Origin: Platycnemis pennipes
Lineage: Eukaryota > Arthropoda > Insecta > Odonata > Platycnemididae
Direction: 5' to 3'
Assembly: GCA_933228895.1 (NCBI GenBank)
Contig: OW121849.1
Coordinates: 42,440,354 to 42,504,353 of the forward strand
DNA: 64,000 bases
Part shown: positions 12,353 to 23,099 of the stretch, one piece after another
Layout of the letters: every line of letters starts with the position of its first letter
How positions within the stretch are numbered: position 1 is the first letter of the stretch
Position numbers and translations under genes: made by a program
Notes under the pieces: generated by a model
What the model was told of the DNA's origin: nothing
Seen by the model: only the letters and a program-made list of their open reading frames with translations
Databases searched by the model: none

Positions 12353-13896
12353 CTAACATAAGAAGCTACATACAATTATATCAGGATGATTTCCATTTTC
12401 GATATAAATTCATCGGAAAATGATGTTAGTAAGAAATGTTCTGGATAAATACATAAACAAAAAGTAGTGAAATTATATATCGATACACGTGATGGATACT
12501 TTTTATGATGATGGAAAAACATATATAGCACCTCCCTGCACCGGAAATTTTAGATATCAACGTATAGCCATAAAACAACAATTTTATAATTGTTGATACC
12601 GATGACTAGAAAACTTTTAGAACAGTGCGGAAAAATATATTTAATTACTTAGGCCACGCAGCCATTTACTTGCATTTTAAATTTAAAGAGGATAAAAATA
12701 TTTTCACAGTGGTGAAAATCCACGACACTCCTGTTTTGAGCAGCATGGCAACGTATTGAAAATAAAAAGCTATATTGTACTCCAACACCAACACAGCTTA
12801 CAAACATGGCTTACGAAAGCAGAAATATCTCTAGCCCAGCATGCATTATGTCTATGCACAAAGTGATAATTCGATAAGTTCAGAAACAAAACTGAAAAAG
12901 ATTGCGTAGCAATGAAAAAAATCTGACCTGTGGCCATGAATTTAAGCATGATATGAGTCAAACTGTCAGGATTTGAAACTGAATGATTTTCTACATGATT
13001 TTGATGCTTCATTTTTCATTTTTCAGCCAAAATCATTTACATTTCCACACAACATGAATCGCGGAGAAAGCCACGGTGCCACTGGAATATGAAGGAAGAG
13101 GAACCTACTGCGATGCTGGTAGTAAGTAATAGGAAAAAGGCGAATTCATCTGTAAACGTAAAGACTTATTTTATCATACTAGAAATGCAAAAATAATTAA
13201 TGAGCATTGTAATTATAAAGATAATATAATAATTTTTAACAAGTAGTAGATAAGTTCACAGCTTGAGGTGACTTATCACCTAAGTAATTTTGAAGATATT
13301 ATGCGTCGCAGATGAAATGACGGTCTTATGTTCAGCATTTTGTTTAACCATTAAGTGTGCATATTTCTCATTGTCATCCAGTTAAAACACTTATCGTTCT
13401 TCAGTATTGAGTACAATGAAAAAGATTGCGGGTATTTTTTTTCAAGGCTAAAGATCCTATTCTATGAGTACAATCGATGATTGGCCAAACATGCCGCAAA
13501 TGAAATTAAAACCAGAAATTCAACTAGCGAAAGTCAATTGGAGATTCATTTTAAAATTTGCTCTGAAAATTTCAATATAATTTTTGTTACATTTATAAAA
13601 ACATAAGAGAGCCTACCATCTTTGGAACATCAAATATCCCCTCTTGTTGGCTCGTATTTATGATAGTATTTTTTACCATGAGGTACTGGGTGCTCATAAC
13701 GATATGAGGGTTGTTTCTGATTCAATAGGGTGACGAAATCCGGTGGTTAAAAGCAAAAGTTTTAACTGGGTATAAAATACATGCCAAAAATTGCATCGCA
13801 ATAATTAGGTCAAAAATATTCAAGAAAAACCATGCCAGTTATACATAATATGAAAGGAGATTCAGAGATAATCAAGCACAAGATGGAAACAATTAC
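12353..13896. other. AT-rich stretch, nothing recognised
   Basis: Contains a small perfect hairpin at 12576-12595 (8-bp arms caacaatt/aattgttg). An 80-codon minus-strand frame at 12770-13012 has no recognisable domain. No repeat copy is placed here. Confidence 0.4.
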
Positions 13897-14560
13897 GATA
13901 CATCTACATCTGCGTAATGCTCATCTACATGTACTTAATACCCAGCAAGCCACCATAAAGGTGTGTGGCAGGGGGTGAACTAACACCAAACACGCATTAC
14001 ACATCATGAATAAAAAAGGACCTTATACCAACATGCAAATACCTATGCTATCCATTGATACATTCGTATTGGATAAATTTGCCGCTATTCATATCACTAA
14101 TTGTAAGAGGAAAAAGGACATTTTGTATCTTTCAGCTCGGAAATCAATTTCTCTAATTTTGTTATCTATGGTCCAGTCTACCATAGTAATTTGGGTTTTG
14201 CAAAATATTTTTAACAGCATCAGTGAAAATATTATCTTGGAATTTATTTAAGAGATTAAGTCTAAATTTCAACCTCCGATCTGACAATGATTCCCATTTT
14301 AATTCATTTAACAGACTGGTTACGCTAATACCTATAGTTATCTTACCGTCCATTTACAAATCTTACCAATCTTCGCTGCACACGTTCGAGTTCAGTATTT
14401 ACACCTATTTCATATCCCTTTTACTGGCAGCTTATTTCAAATGCGGTCTAACAAGGGAAAAGTAACTTATTTCTCGTACTTGATCGTCACAATTACCCAG
14501 TACTCTTTTGATGAATCCCAGTTTACGATTAACTTGACCCATTATTTAACGCTACGAGAA
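13897..14560 (-). mobile_element. LINE family A, truncated copy with ORF2 C-terminus
   Basis: On the minus strand the order is the ORF2 C-terminal region (about 14550 to 14030), then the 3' hairpin at about 13955-13980 and a double, partly scrambled TACATC-type tail at 13901-13930. Translation in pieces gives the CR1-type motifs NxxVTSLLNELKWESLSDRRL, broken into short runs, and KFRLNLLNKFQDNIF (near 14250-14350), with stops and frameshifts. Much of the 3' UTR seen in other A copies is missing between the hairpin and the coding end, so there is an internal deletion. Confidence 0.85.
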
Positions 14561-15199
14561 GGTAGTGGTCAGTTGCGCATTTATTGGCTTTAAAAATATC
14601 TACTATCGAAGTATTTAGTTTTCATCAACTACAAATGTATTTCATTACAAAGAGTCTACTTCAGATTGATAAGGGCACTTAGTACACTGGAAGTAGTTTT
14701 CACATATATAGTTGGTCCCCTTTTCATTTCTTAGACATTAAGCCACTGAAAGTTATTTTTTGAGCGCATATAGTTCAAAGTCATCCACCATTGAGATAAA
14801 CGAGAGGTTTTTTCGGCAGAAACCCAACCTTGCCTGGTTCTTGGCCCCAGAAAGAAAGTAATGTGGAATGGGTTAATCTATACATTCAAATATCCCAATA
14901 AGGATGGATTACAACGCTACCTTCAACAACCAAATACTTTATGACACGATCGCTGGTCAGGATAGCTTTCATTACGGTAGAAGTTACGAGGCGAACGACT
15001 GGAATTCTTATATCCATTACCAAGGTAATATTGACAGATAATTTGAGATACTTTCTAGTTAGTTAGATTTTCTCATGTTTGAAACATTAAAAGCACATCA
15101 TTTGGCTATTACATTCAAAATGTAAATTTAAATACTGACAATGAGTTCAAATGAAACATCAGCCCTATGATCATATGACAAAACCTCAAAGAAATACAG
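14561..15199. other. AT-rich stretch with nothing recognised
   Basis: No open frame over 60 codons with a recognisable domain and no repeat match to the rest of the window. Confidence 0.4.
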
Positions 15200-15656
15200 C
15201 CACATTTGCCCTTGCACCAAAGAAAAGGAATAGCTCCACGCTCGGGTGAACTGTACTTGGCAAAATTTCAGTTCGCGGTTCAGGGAACGTATCCTGTTCA
15301 TTACGCCAACGCACGAATGGATCCGCGGATACCATTATCGGGCGATCTAATCGAAATCTCGCATCCCGCTAACCAACCTTTCATCCGATCTCCAGAGAAC
15401 ACTCGAATAACGTCTCGCGGAGAAGGAACAACGATGGGAGCGAACAATTGGACAGGAGTAACGGGGGATAAGAGGGAAGGAGAGAGGATCGAGGAGGAGG
15501 CTGTTTGAGTGGAGGAATTTGTGGGAGGGAGGCCGGTTGCTTTCGGCTCGAAATAAGGAGTCGAATGAGAAAGTGAGAGGGAGTAGGATACAAAGGGGTG
15601 TGTAGAAGGGATCGTCGGAAGATTGGGGGAGTGTTGGAGATTGGAATGGGAATAGC
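15200..15656. other. GC-rich island, purine-rich in its second half
   Basis: CpG-containing and purine-rich on the plus strand from about 15460 to 15650. Overlapping frames of 70-142 codons on both strands reflect low stop density. It includes 'cgtctcgcggagaa' near 15413, similar to the TCGCGAGA motif found in other islands. Confidence 0.4.
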
Positions 15657-15699
15657 ACCCTCGCGGTGGCTTGCAGGGTATCGTGTAGATGTAGATGTA
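15657..15699 (+). mobile_element. LINE 3' terminus only (very short copy)
   Basis: Only 'caccctcgcggtggcttgca', 'gggtatcgtgta' and 'gatgtagatgta' remain. The outer hairpin arm is missing. This is a LINE insertion truncated to about 43 bp, landed at the edge of a GC island. The 'cgcggtgg..gtatcgtg' spelling is closest to family C. Confidence 0.75.
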
Positions 15700-16390
15700 C
15701 CAAACTAATAACAAAAGTGCTAAAAGCAATTTCAGTAGATCCAGGTTTGAAGCCCGGTCAAGGTGAATGAGATTCTTTGGAAATAATGCTCTACTCGTTT
15801 TGTTGACTCATGTCCCGTATTTCAAAAAACTAAAACAATGACGCCTAACGCGTCAGGAAGGCAGTAACAGTGCCACCAGTCAGACCCATTGTAATGCTAA
15901 ATTTATCACATAAACATCACGGTAACTTATGTCTGAACTTCGTGTAAACACGTTTTTTTCATTCCAACGCTGGTGATCCGCGGCAATGTAGGAGACAGCA
16001 TTTGCAGGAATGATCATACGCACTGATTAATCCCCATGCCTAAACAGGAGCATACTATAAACTCACTGTCATCAGATGTGAAGCTATTCCTTTCAATATA
16101 TCTGGAACCAATAGTATACGAATTTACAGACCAACGAGAAAGACACGTTGACGATGTGCATTATATTGTTTCAAAAATGACATCACAACCAAATGTGAAA
16201 TATTCAATCAATTTTTTGCTATATGCGTGTAATAACCAAATGTATTCAACAAGAACTTCGTGTAAAAGGCAGTAATTAAAGCAGAGGAGAACATATTTTC
16301 AAAACACTACTCATCTACATTACTTGTCGGTAATTCGTCGAAAACAATTGAAGGCGCGATTGTGTAACTTTACGTTCGAAGGTTTTTCGG
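15700..16390. other. Stretch with an unrecognised 79-codon frame
   Basis: A plus-strand open frame at 16036-16275 (79 codons) has no recognisable motif. No repeat is placed. Confidence 0.3.
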
Positions 16391-17159
16391 CTCACAATAG
16401 AATGATCTTTCCTGGGGTAAACACATTCGTGAAATAATGGGTCAAGCGAATCGCAAACTGGGTTTCATTAAAAGAGTATTGGGTAAATGTGACGATCATG
16501 TACGAGAAATCAGCTACTTTTCCCTTGTTAGACCTCATTTGGAATATGCTGCCAGTGTATGGGATCCCTACGAAATCGGTCTAAGTAATGAACTTGAACG
16601 TGTGCAGCGAGGATCGGCGGGGTTTGTAGGGGGACGATACGATGATTATATTAGCGTAACCAGTCTATTGGATGAATTGAAGTGGGAATCATTGTCAGAT
16701 CGCAGGTTGAAATTTGGACTTGGTCTCTTCCACAAGTTCCAAGGCAGTATTTTCAGTGGTGATGTTGAGAATGTTTTGCGAACCCCAACTTACTATGGCA
16801 GACTGGACCATGGTCATAAAGTTGGAGAGATTGATTGCCGAACTGACCGATTCAAAATGTCCTTTTTCCCTCGCACAATAAGAGATACGAATAACGGTAA
16901 ATATGTCCTATTGGAGAGTAGCAATGAATAGCATTGGTGGCTGCATGTTGGTATGAGTACTTGGGGCTGACCCTACTAACGGAATGTTTTTGCATGTTTT
17001 CTTTGCAATTTCTATCTTTTTTAAATAGTGTAGTTCTGACCACTATATTAATACTGTTCCTTTTTTATGCATGATATGTGGTGCATGTTTGGTGAGAGGT
17101 CGCCCCCTGCCACACACCCTTGTGGTGGCTTGCAGGGTGTTGTGTGGATGTGGATGTAG
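16391..17159 (+). mobile_element. LINE family A, best preserved 3' half
   Basis: This is a 5'-truncated CR1-like copy. It starts in the sequence encoding the region after the reverse transcriptase core ('gatctttcctggggtaaaca'), carries an uninterrupted ORF2 C-terminus (16437-16931), a 3' UTR and the 3' hairpin at about 17103-17140, and ends in a GATGTG/GATGTA tail (17146-17159). It is the most intact C-terminal region of family A in the window and served as the reference for the other copies. Confidence 0.92.
16437..16931 (+). CDS. C-terminal fragment of a CR1-like LINE ORF2 protein
   Basis: A 164-codon open frame. It begins with MGQANRKLGFIKRVLG and contains SLVRPHLEYAASVWDPYE, then VTSLLDELKWESLSDRRL, GRLDHGHKVGEIDCRTDR and FFPRTIRDTNNGKY near the end. 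These are the conserved blocks that follow the reverse transcriptase core in CR1/Jockey-group ORF2 proteins. A full ORF2 would also have an endonuclease and the catalytic FADD box, both absent. The annotated ATG is internal to the original protein; the frame is open only because of truncation. No promoter is implied. It is a fossil fragment, with no evidence of expression. Confidence 0.85.
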   Translation: MGQANRKLGFIKRVLGKCDDHVREISYFSLVRPHLEYAASVWDPYEIGLSNELERVQRGSAGFVGGRYDDYISVTSLLDELKWESLSDRRLKFGLGLFHKFQGSIFSGDVENVLRTPTYYGRLDHGHKVGEIDCRTDRFKMSFFPRTIRDTNNGKYVLLESSNE

Positions 17160-17823
17160 AAGGAAACCCGTCGACTGCTAGTTAATTGACGTTACGGCCA
17201 TTTTCAATCGTTGGAAGGTTTGTTTTTGTTTGCATTTTATTGTATGATTAAAGAATTATCTTTGTGAAGATCTTTTTTGAACAACTAGGGATTTAGAATG
17301 TAATTTAAAGTATCAAATTGCTTAGAAAACTGTGTATGATGTGATAGAGTGAATTAATTAGAATAATTATAGCAACCTTGAGTGGGTCAATGTTTTCGAT
17401 GTTATAGCAATGAATAGCGATGATATCAATGTGCCTTGTTATTCAATGAATAGCAATTTAAAACAAACTATCGGACTGTTACATAGAAATTCAACTTTTA
17501 ATTTCAGCATTGGCATCAACAGTTTCACTTGAGCAATGCCACTTACGGTGAGAATATTACATAATGAAGAGATAGCGTGTGTTGTGACTACACATTGTGG
17601 CAATTCGGCGATTAACAAGGTTTTTAATGAACTGTGATGGATTGCATGTCTGCTTATGGTCTCTTTACAGATGTCAGAGAAAATTGTAGTCGTCCATTAT
17701 TTCGTGGTTTCAACTATTGTCTTAAATTAGCATTTGGAATATATGTGAATTAAAGTGAAAGTTTCCCCACCCCAAGTGTCATCTTTTCATTTCATTGCAT
17801 TGTGGTGTCCAATGTGATTCACT
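17160..17823. other. AT-rich stretch with nothing recognised
   Basis: Lies between two LINE copies. I looked for a continuation of the neighbouring Transib-like relic here on the minus strand and did not find its expected catalytic glutamate region. Confidence 0.4.
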
Positions 17824-17970
17824 CAATCTACATAATACCCTGCAAGCCACCACAAAGGTGTGTGGCAGGAGGTGATTTCTCACAAAACATGCACTACATA
17901 TCATGCATAAAAAAGGAATAGTATTAATATACTAGTTAGAACTTCACTATATAAAAAAGATAGAAATTGC
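17824..17970 (-). mobile_element. LINE family A, 3' end
   Basis: A 147-bp minus-strand copy containing 3' UTR, hairpin (about 17838-17873) and a short GATGTAGATT tail. It abuts the 3' side of the Transib-like pseudogene, so it either inserted into that element or marks its broken end. I could not identify a target-site duplication. Confidence 0.88.
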
Positions 17971-18935
17971 ATTAATTGCATTAGAAATTGATTAAATTTT
18001 AATGCCAAAGCGACCCTAAAAGCTACTAATTGCTCGACAAAAGTCATAGAGTCATGGCATGTAATACCAGGGATAAAGTTCCACGTATAATGCGGCAATG
18101 ATCTGGCAGTATTGAATAAATGCCTCGTAATTGCTTAGTAGGCCACTGGATATAGCTATTAATATGATAGCGAATATTTTCACAAGTTCGCCGTTAATTC
18201 CTAGAATATGAGAGTTAAAACAAATGCATTAACCGTGACATAAAGTGCTTTAGCTAATAAACGAACTTATTCATATTCGAAAAGTGTTCATACAATATTT
18301 ACATTAAATAGATGCATAAACTGCTATTGCTGGGCTAATAAATTTATATGTGACAGTACCTGTTATTTCTGATGCCAGTTTTGAAGAATCAAAAAAGCGT
18401 CTTGCTGTGTTGCCGTCATTGGTATTTCCAGATCCAGGCCTGGGCACATCTACAATTAACCCCATGTTTTCCCTTAATGCAGTTTGAATTGATGCCTTTT
18501 TCCTTGCTAGTTGTAATTTAAGACTGCCACGAGCCTACATGAGCATTTTAGAAGCATTGAAACCATATAGTCATCGAAATAATAACATTTTCTTAAGTTA
18601 CCATGTTATCTTACCTGCCATTGTTTAAACTCAAGCCGATAGGATATATGCAACAGGCATTCAAAAAATCATATGTAGAAATGCAGCGTTGAAAACTCTT
18701 TAAGAGTATTTTTCCTCATCAGCAGGGCGATATTTCATCATTCTTAAGTTATTCATCATCCGACGTTTTCGCTCCGCAGATATAGCACCTCATACTTCCA
18801 CTACCGGTCAATGTATTGCATACCTAAGAGAATTGGTCTTCTTTAATGCTTTAATAGCATTTTTAACAATTTCATTATAAAATACATCATTATTACTTTT
18901 CCGTTGATCTGAAGGAAAGTAGAGCTAAAATGATG
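17971..18935 (-). pseudogene. Transib/RAG1-like transposase relic with three exons
   Basis: Minus-strand translation gives three exon-like blocks joined by canonical GT-AG introns. Exon a (about 18935-18615) has TGSGSMRCYICGA (a C-x2-C at 18787-18776), then STLHFYI, stop (18671-18669), FFECLLHISYR, and ends before GT at 18614. Exon b (18534-18360) is a fully open 58 codons plus one base with GLIVDVPRPGSG and NDGNTARRFF. Exon c (18200-18055) completes the split codon and reads EAFIQYC..LYVELYPWYYMP up to a stop at 18054-18052. In RAG1 and Transib transposases an equivalent C-x2-C is followed by a conserved aromatic helix, a 'N.GN.AR' motif and a helical region in this order; this is family knowledge recalled, not searched. 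Frameshifts in exon a, two stops and the loss of the C-terminal catalytic region make it inactive. Alternative: another DDE transposase family with the same motifs. Confidence 0.7.
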
Positions 18936-19602
18936 GATCGGTATGGTTTAATTTTCGCATCTACTGCTACAAGTGCCCATTACAATGGCGGTGGCCACAA
19001 TTTTGCCGGAGAAAGTTAGGAGAGGAGAGGAGAAATAAAGGTGAAGGTTTGCTAGGCCTGATTCAAAATGAACTGTTACCATAGGACGGTCGTAATTTAT
19101 TAAGAAAGACGCTGGAACAATTTCATACTATATTAAATCTCACCAGACATGGTAATGAAAGATCGGATACGACGACGAGAGAAGTAACTATTGTGGTAAG
19201 AGATCCTTATTCCACCTTGATATACATTTTTACAATTATATTCACGCATTGCAATTACTTTCCGGCCGGCTGTCACCCTAAGTTTTTTTTAGCGACGGGC
19301 GAATCGTATCATGACCGTGTACGGTTATAACGTTCCCTGATTTAAAATAAGTTTCATTATGCATGAAGTGCCTAGAAGCATCTATCGGAATAGATAGTGA
19401 ACTATTTAATGGTTAGATACGTTCTATTTGTTCTAATTTATCCCAGTTCTTGGTAGCTGTGATAACAAGCAACGAGTGACATCTTCATGAATGGCGTGAG
19501 AGTCAACGGAAAAGTACCGATGGAGATATTTCAATGCATTGTTTTCAGTTATAATTTTCATGTTCTGTACCTATACTGTATTACTCTGTACCTACTTCAG
19601 GG
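18936..19602. other. Stretch upstream of the Transib-like relic
   Basis: May hold the eroded N-terminal part of the transposase on the minus strand (for example a short run near 18940-19010), but I cannot support a reading. Otherwise nothing is recognised. Confidence 0.3.
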
Positions 19603-20798
19603 AAATATCAGGGAAATATGCAGTCAAGCAAATAGAAGGTTGGGGTTTATTAAAAGAATATTAGGGAAAAGTGAGGAGAAAGTGAAGGAACGTGGCTATT
19701 TTTCAATTGTTAGACCACACTTAGAATATGCTGCGAGTATATGGGACCCTTATGAAGCAGGCTTAATTTACGAATTAGATAGGGTACAAAGAAGAGCGGC
19801 GAGATATGCAAAAGGGTGTTACGATAGGGAAAGCAGTGTGTCATCTACATCTACATCTACATAATACCCTGCAAGCCACCGCAAGGATGTGTGGCAGGGG
19901 GTGATTTCTCACCAAACATGCACTACATATCATGCATAAAAAAGGAATAGTATTAATATAGTAGTCAGAACTACACTATTTAAAAAAGATAGAAATTGCA
20001 AAGCAAACATGCAAAAACATTCTGTTAGTAGGGTTAGCTTTAAGTACTCATACCAACATGCAGCTACCAATGCTATTCATTGCTACTCTCCGATAGGACA
20101 TATTTACCGTTATTCGTATCTCTTATTGTGCGAGGGAAAAAGGACATTTTGAATCGGTCAGTTCGGCAATCAATTTCTCTAACTTTATGATTATGGTCCA
20201 GTCTGCCATAGTAAGTTGGGGTTCGTAAAATATTTTTATGTCTGGTATGTTAGCCGAATTGGTATGGGAATCGCTGTCACAACTTAGGCTGAATTATAGA
20301 CTTAATCTTCTAGAATAATTCAAGGAGGGACATTTCATTAATGACGTTAAATATATATTGCTGGCTCCGACTTATTATGGTAGGCTCGATAATTCTAATA
20401 AAGTTAAGGAGATAGATTGCAGGACGGACAGGTTTAGGATGTCATTTTCTCCGCGTACGATTCGAGATCAGAACGTTAAACATCGCGTAAATCGGTAATA
20501 ATAATAGAGGTAATATTCAGAGTAGGTCCATAGTATTTTTTTTTAATTACCTGCATGTTCAAATCAACGTGTGACTCACACGCATTGCTTTTTTTTTGCA
20601 CGCATGGTGTTCATGGGTGTGTCTGCATGTTTGGGATTTGGTAGTTTTCCTTCTTTTTTTCCCCAATTACTTTTAAAGGTGTAGTGTTCATTTTTGTTTG
20701 TTGTGTCATTGTTCCTGGGTTGTATGCACCCCCTGCCACACACCCTCGAGGTGGCTTGCAGGGTATGTCGTAGATAGATAGATATAGATAGATATAGG
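19603..20798 (+). mobile_element. LINE family B, interrupted by a family A insertion
   Basis: A CR1-like copy distinct from family A. The coding part from about 19603 includes QANRRLGFIKRILGKSEEKV and FSIVRPHLEYAASIWDPYEA, is broken at 19842, and resumes at 20239 with GMLAELVWESLSQLRLNYRL, ending near 20500. The 3' UTR is long and T-rich (20500-20700), with the block 'ccccaattacttttaaaggt'. It is followed by the hairpin (about 20729-20764) and a TAGATA-type tail to 20798. Apart from the inserted element, the frame has few lesions. Confidence 0.9.
19843..20238 (-). mobile_element. LINE family A nested inside the family B copy
   Basis: A 396-bp 5'-truncated A copy in the opposite orientation to its host. 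The plus strand starts with four TACATC-type units, then the hairpin, the 3' UTR and the very end of ORF2, stopping at 'ttcgtaaaatattttta'. It is flanked by tgtc at 19839-19842 and again at 20239-20242. The host coding sequence reads on across the junction if one tgtc is removed, so tgtc is the target-site duplication. Confidence 0.92.
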
Positions 20799-21200
20799 GA
20801 GTCGGGAGAGGAACGTCTGGTCGCGGTAGGAAGAAGAAGAAGAAACGTTGAAGGGGAAAAGAAAACAAAAATCCGTTAAAATAAAACCAGTTTGAACCAG
20901 AATTACCTTCTTTTCGAGTCTCTAGCCACTTCGCTCGCTCGTCTTTCTTTCGCTGCACTCGCCCTCCCTTCATCCCTTCCTTACATTTATACCTCTTTTT
21001 CTCTTCCGCTTCCATCCGCTCCTGAGAAAACTTTTCGGTTTCCCCAAAACAGGTTGGGATAGGTCTGAGAACGGGTTGTGGGATGTGAAAAAGGGGATGA
21101 AAGCGAAGAGGACGACTCCAGCCAGCGTAGCTGGCGAGGGAGTCGAGAGAGAGAGAGATGAGGTTTTGCGGTGAATCTGAAAATTTGCCTCCACGCTCAA
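20799..21200. other. GC-rich island with GA tract
   Basis: Starts immediately after the LINE tail. Pyrimidine-rich on the plus strand at about 20900-21020, then mixed and ending in a GA run at 21145-21160. No recognisable protein. Confidence 0.4.
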
Positions 21201-21387
21201 AAATATTAGCCCGCTTGAATGACTAAAGTTCCTTTGAAAAGACGAAGTGGAACCCTGTAACTATTGATTAAATCTATAGATTCATGCAGAGAAGAGAGAT
21301 TGTAAGATTTTTCGTAGCTAAGCTAAAATCACCGAAAAGGCTATGACTTCATTAGAGAGATCAAGAGAAATTATTGGAGCAATTTAG

Positions 21388-21440
21388 ATCTACATCACAA
21401 ATTATCCTGAATGCCAAAGTGAGGGCCTGTGGCAGAGGCT
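21388..21440 (-). mobile_element. Degenerate LINE 3' end
   Basis: The string 'tctacatcacaaattatcct', then 'gaatgccaaagtgagggcct' and 'gtggcagaggc', follows the order of the minus-strand LINE tail and hairpin with many substitutions. It is an old remnant. Confidence 0.5.
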
Positions 21441-22211
21441 ACATTTATTACATCACGATCAAACATAAACTTGGTACCTACATTCACTGATCGATATTTC
21501 ACTATGTAATATGTATTCATAGACACATTTCAAAGAATGAAATTCCTCACTTTCCTTACGAAATAAGAGGGTGGATTAATAAGCACAAAAGAGCAATAAA
21601 ATTCCCCATAAACAATGATCAGAAGAATTCTTATCCGACCACGTCTGAGAACGGATTGTGTATCCTATGCTACAATATTAACGTTCTGTAAATTAAAATG
21701 ATGGCCATATATCCGATGGATATACAACTGTACATGTATTTGTTAATGATTTATGTACTCCTTTAACTTGTACTAACCGTAATCAGTTTATAAGCTTCAC
21801 AGATTTTCACACCTCTCTTCTTATGTGGGTGTCTTCCTGAAGTGAGTTTTTCGTAAGGATATGAATATTTTTAACCTTTAAAATTTTACCACAATTTTTT
21901 TTTAACACTTCATGCATTTTTTATAGCTATGCAATGTTTTTACATAACCTCATTTAAAGATAAATTTTATAATTATTGTCTTTCAAATTTTAAATATCGA
22001 AATTAATTTATTAGATATATTTAGTATTTAAACGATTAATTCATTCAGACACTGAAGTTTTGCCTATAAAACCTTTGAAGTAAACAGTGGCGAGTAATTA
22101 GGAGAAAGAAGGGACTATATAGTCTCAATCTCGTCCCTAATACAGAAGAATCAATATTGTAATAATGAAATACGAGAACTGTATTTCTTAATATGCAACA
22201 GGCGCATACAA
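21441..22211. other. AT-rich stretch with nothing recognised
   Basis: T-rich in its second half (21850-22060). No repeat or coding signal that I can place. Confidence 0.4.
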
Positions 22212-22843
22212 TCTTTACGCGTGACCAGTCTATTAGAAGAACTTGAGTGAACTCTAAATGAACCCCAATTACTTTTAAAGGTGTAGTGTTTGTTTTGTAG
22301 TGTTCATTTTTGATTGTTGTGTCATTGTTCCTGGTGTGGATGCACCCCCTGCCACACACCCTCGAGGTGGCTTGCAGGGTATGTCGTAGATATAGATATA
22401 GATATATAGATAAATGGCAATCATAATCAGACCGCAGGCTGAAATATAGACTTAATCTCTAAGGTAAATGTCGATATTTTCCTGGTGAGACTTAAAACAT
22501 TTTGCGAAATCCGACTTATTATTGGTGTACTGGACCATGACATAAAATCAGGAAAGTTGATTGCCGAAAAGGTAGAATAAATTTATTGTTTCAATATATT
22601 ACGGATATGAATAGCTGTAAATATGTCCAATAATATATAAACAATTATATAAACAAGTAGTCTAAGTGTTTCATATGGGCAATAAAAATGTAGTCAATCT
22701 ATAACCACCGTTATTCATGCTTGCTCAACTTTCTAAATATTTTTAAACAGTTAATATTTGGATAACATATAGCTAGTAATTCTCTTTAAGCATGATAGGT
22801 GATGATTGTCTGGTGACGAGTCACCCTCTGCCACACACATTGC
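22212..22843 (+). mobile_element. LINE family A, old copy split by a family B insertion
   Basis: The A sequence runs from 'gcgtgaccagtctattagaa' (about 22219) to 22260, and continues after the insertion at 22417 with 'caatcataatcagaccgcag'. The ORF2 end, 3' UTR and first hairpin arm follow, stopping at about 22843. Stops and small indels are frequent, so it is older than the B copy inside it. The second hairpin arm and tail are lost where a minus-strand A copy begins. Confidence 0.8.
22261..22410 (+). mobile_element. LINE family B 3' end nested in a family A copy
   Basis: A 150-bp truncated B copy: 3' UTR block 'ccccaattacttttaaaggt', hairpin (about 22342-22378) and a GATATA tail. It is flanked by taaatg at 22255-22260 and 22411-22416, a 6-bp target-site duplication. 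This is the reverse of the 19.8-kb nest, where A sits in B. Confidence 0.9.
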
Positions 22844-22845
22844 TA

Positions 22846-22990
22846 TCTAAATCTACATGATACCCTGTAAGCCACCATAGGGGTGTGTTTCAGGGGATAT
22901 TCACACGAAACAAACATACACGTGTACATTACATATCATACATAAAAAGGATTACTAATCATATTCTAGTCTAAACTTCACAATAAATGC
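22846..22990 (-). mobile_element. LINE family A, 3' end, tail-to-tail with the preceding copy
   Basis: Minus-strand hairpin and 3' UTR with a short eroded tail ('ctatctaaatctacatgata'). Its 3' end meets the broken 3' end of the plus-strand copy within a few bases, giving an inverted arrangement of the same family. Confidence 0.8.
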
Positions 22991-23099
22991 AGATGAAGAT
23001 TCAACTGAATGTCTTGTAGCCACAAATTCATATAAATTCTTTAGTGAATAGCGGAGTATGTTGAGTACCTATGAATGGGAATAGCACTATAATATCAGG

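Noticed and set aside
17160..17823. Search for the catalytic glutamate region of the Transib-like relic beyond the family A insertion
   Set aside because: No reading in any minus-strand frame gave the expected downstream motifs, so I do not extend the pseudogene.
19843..19861. Regular TACATC repeats that might suggest a CRISPR-like or satellite array
   Set aside because: Only a few units each time, always attached to the LINE 3' hairpin; they are LINE tails.
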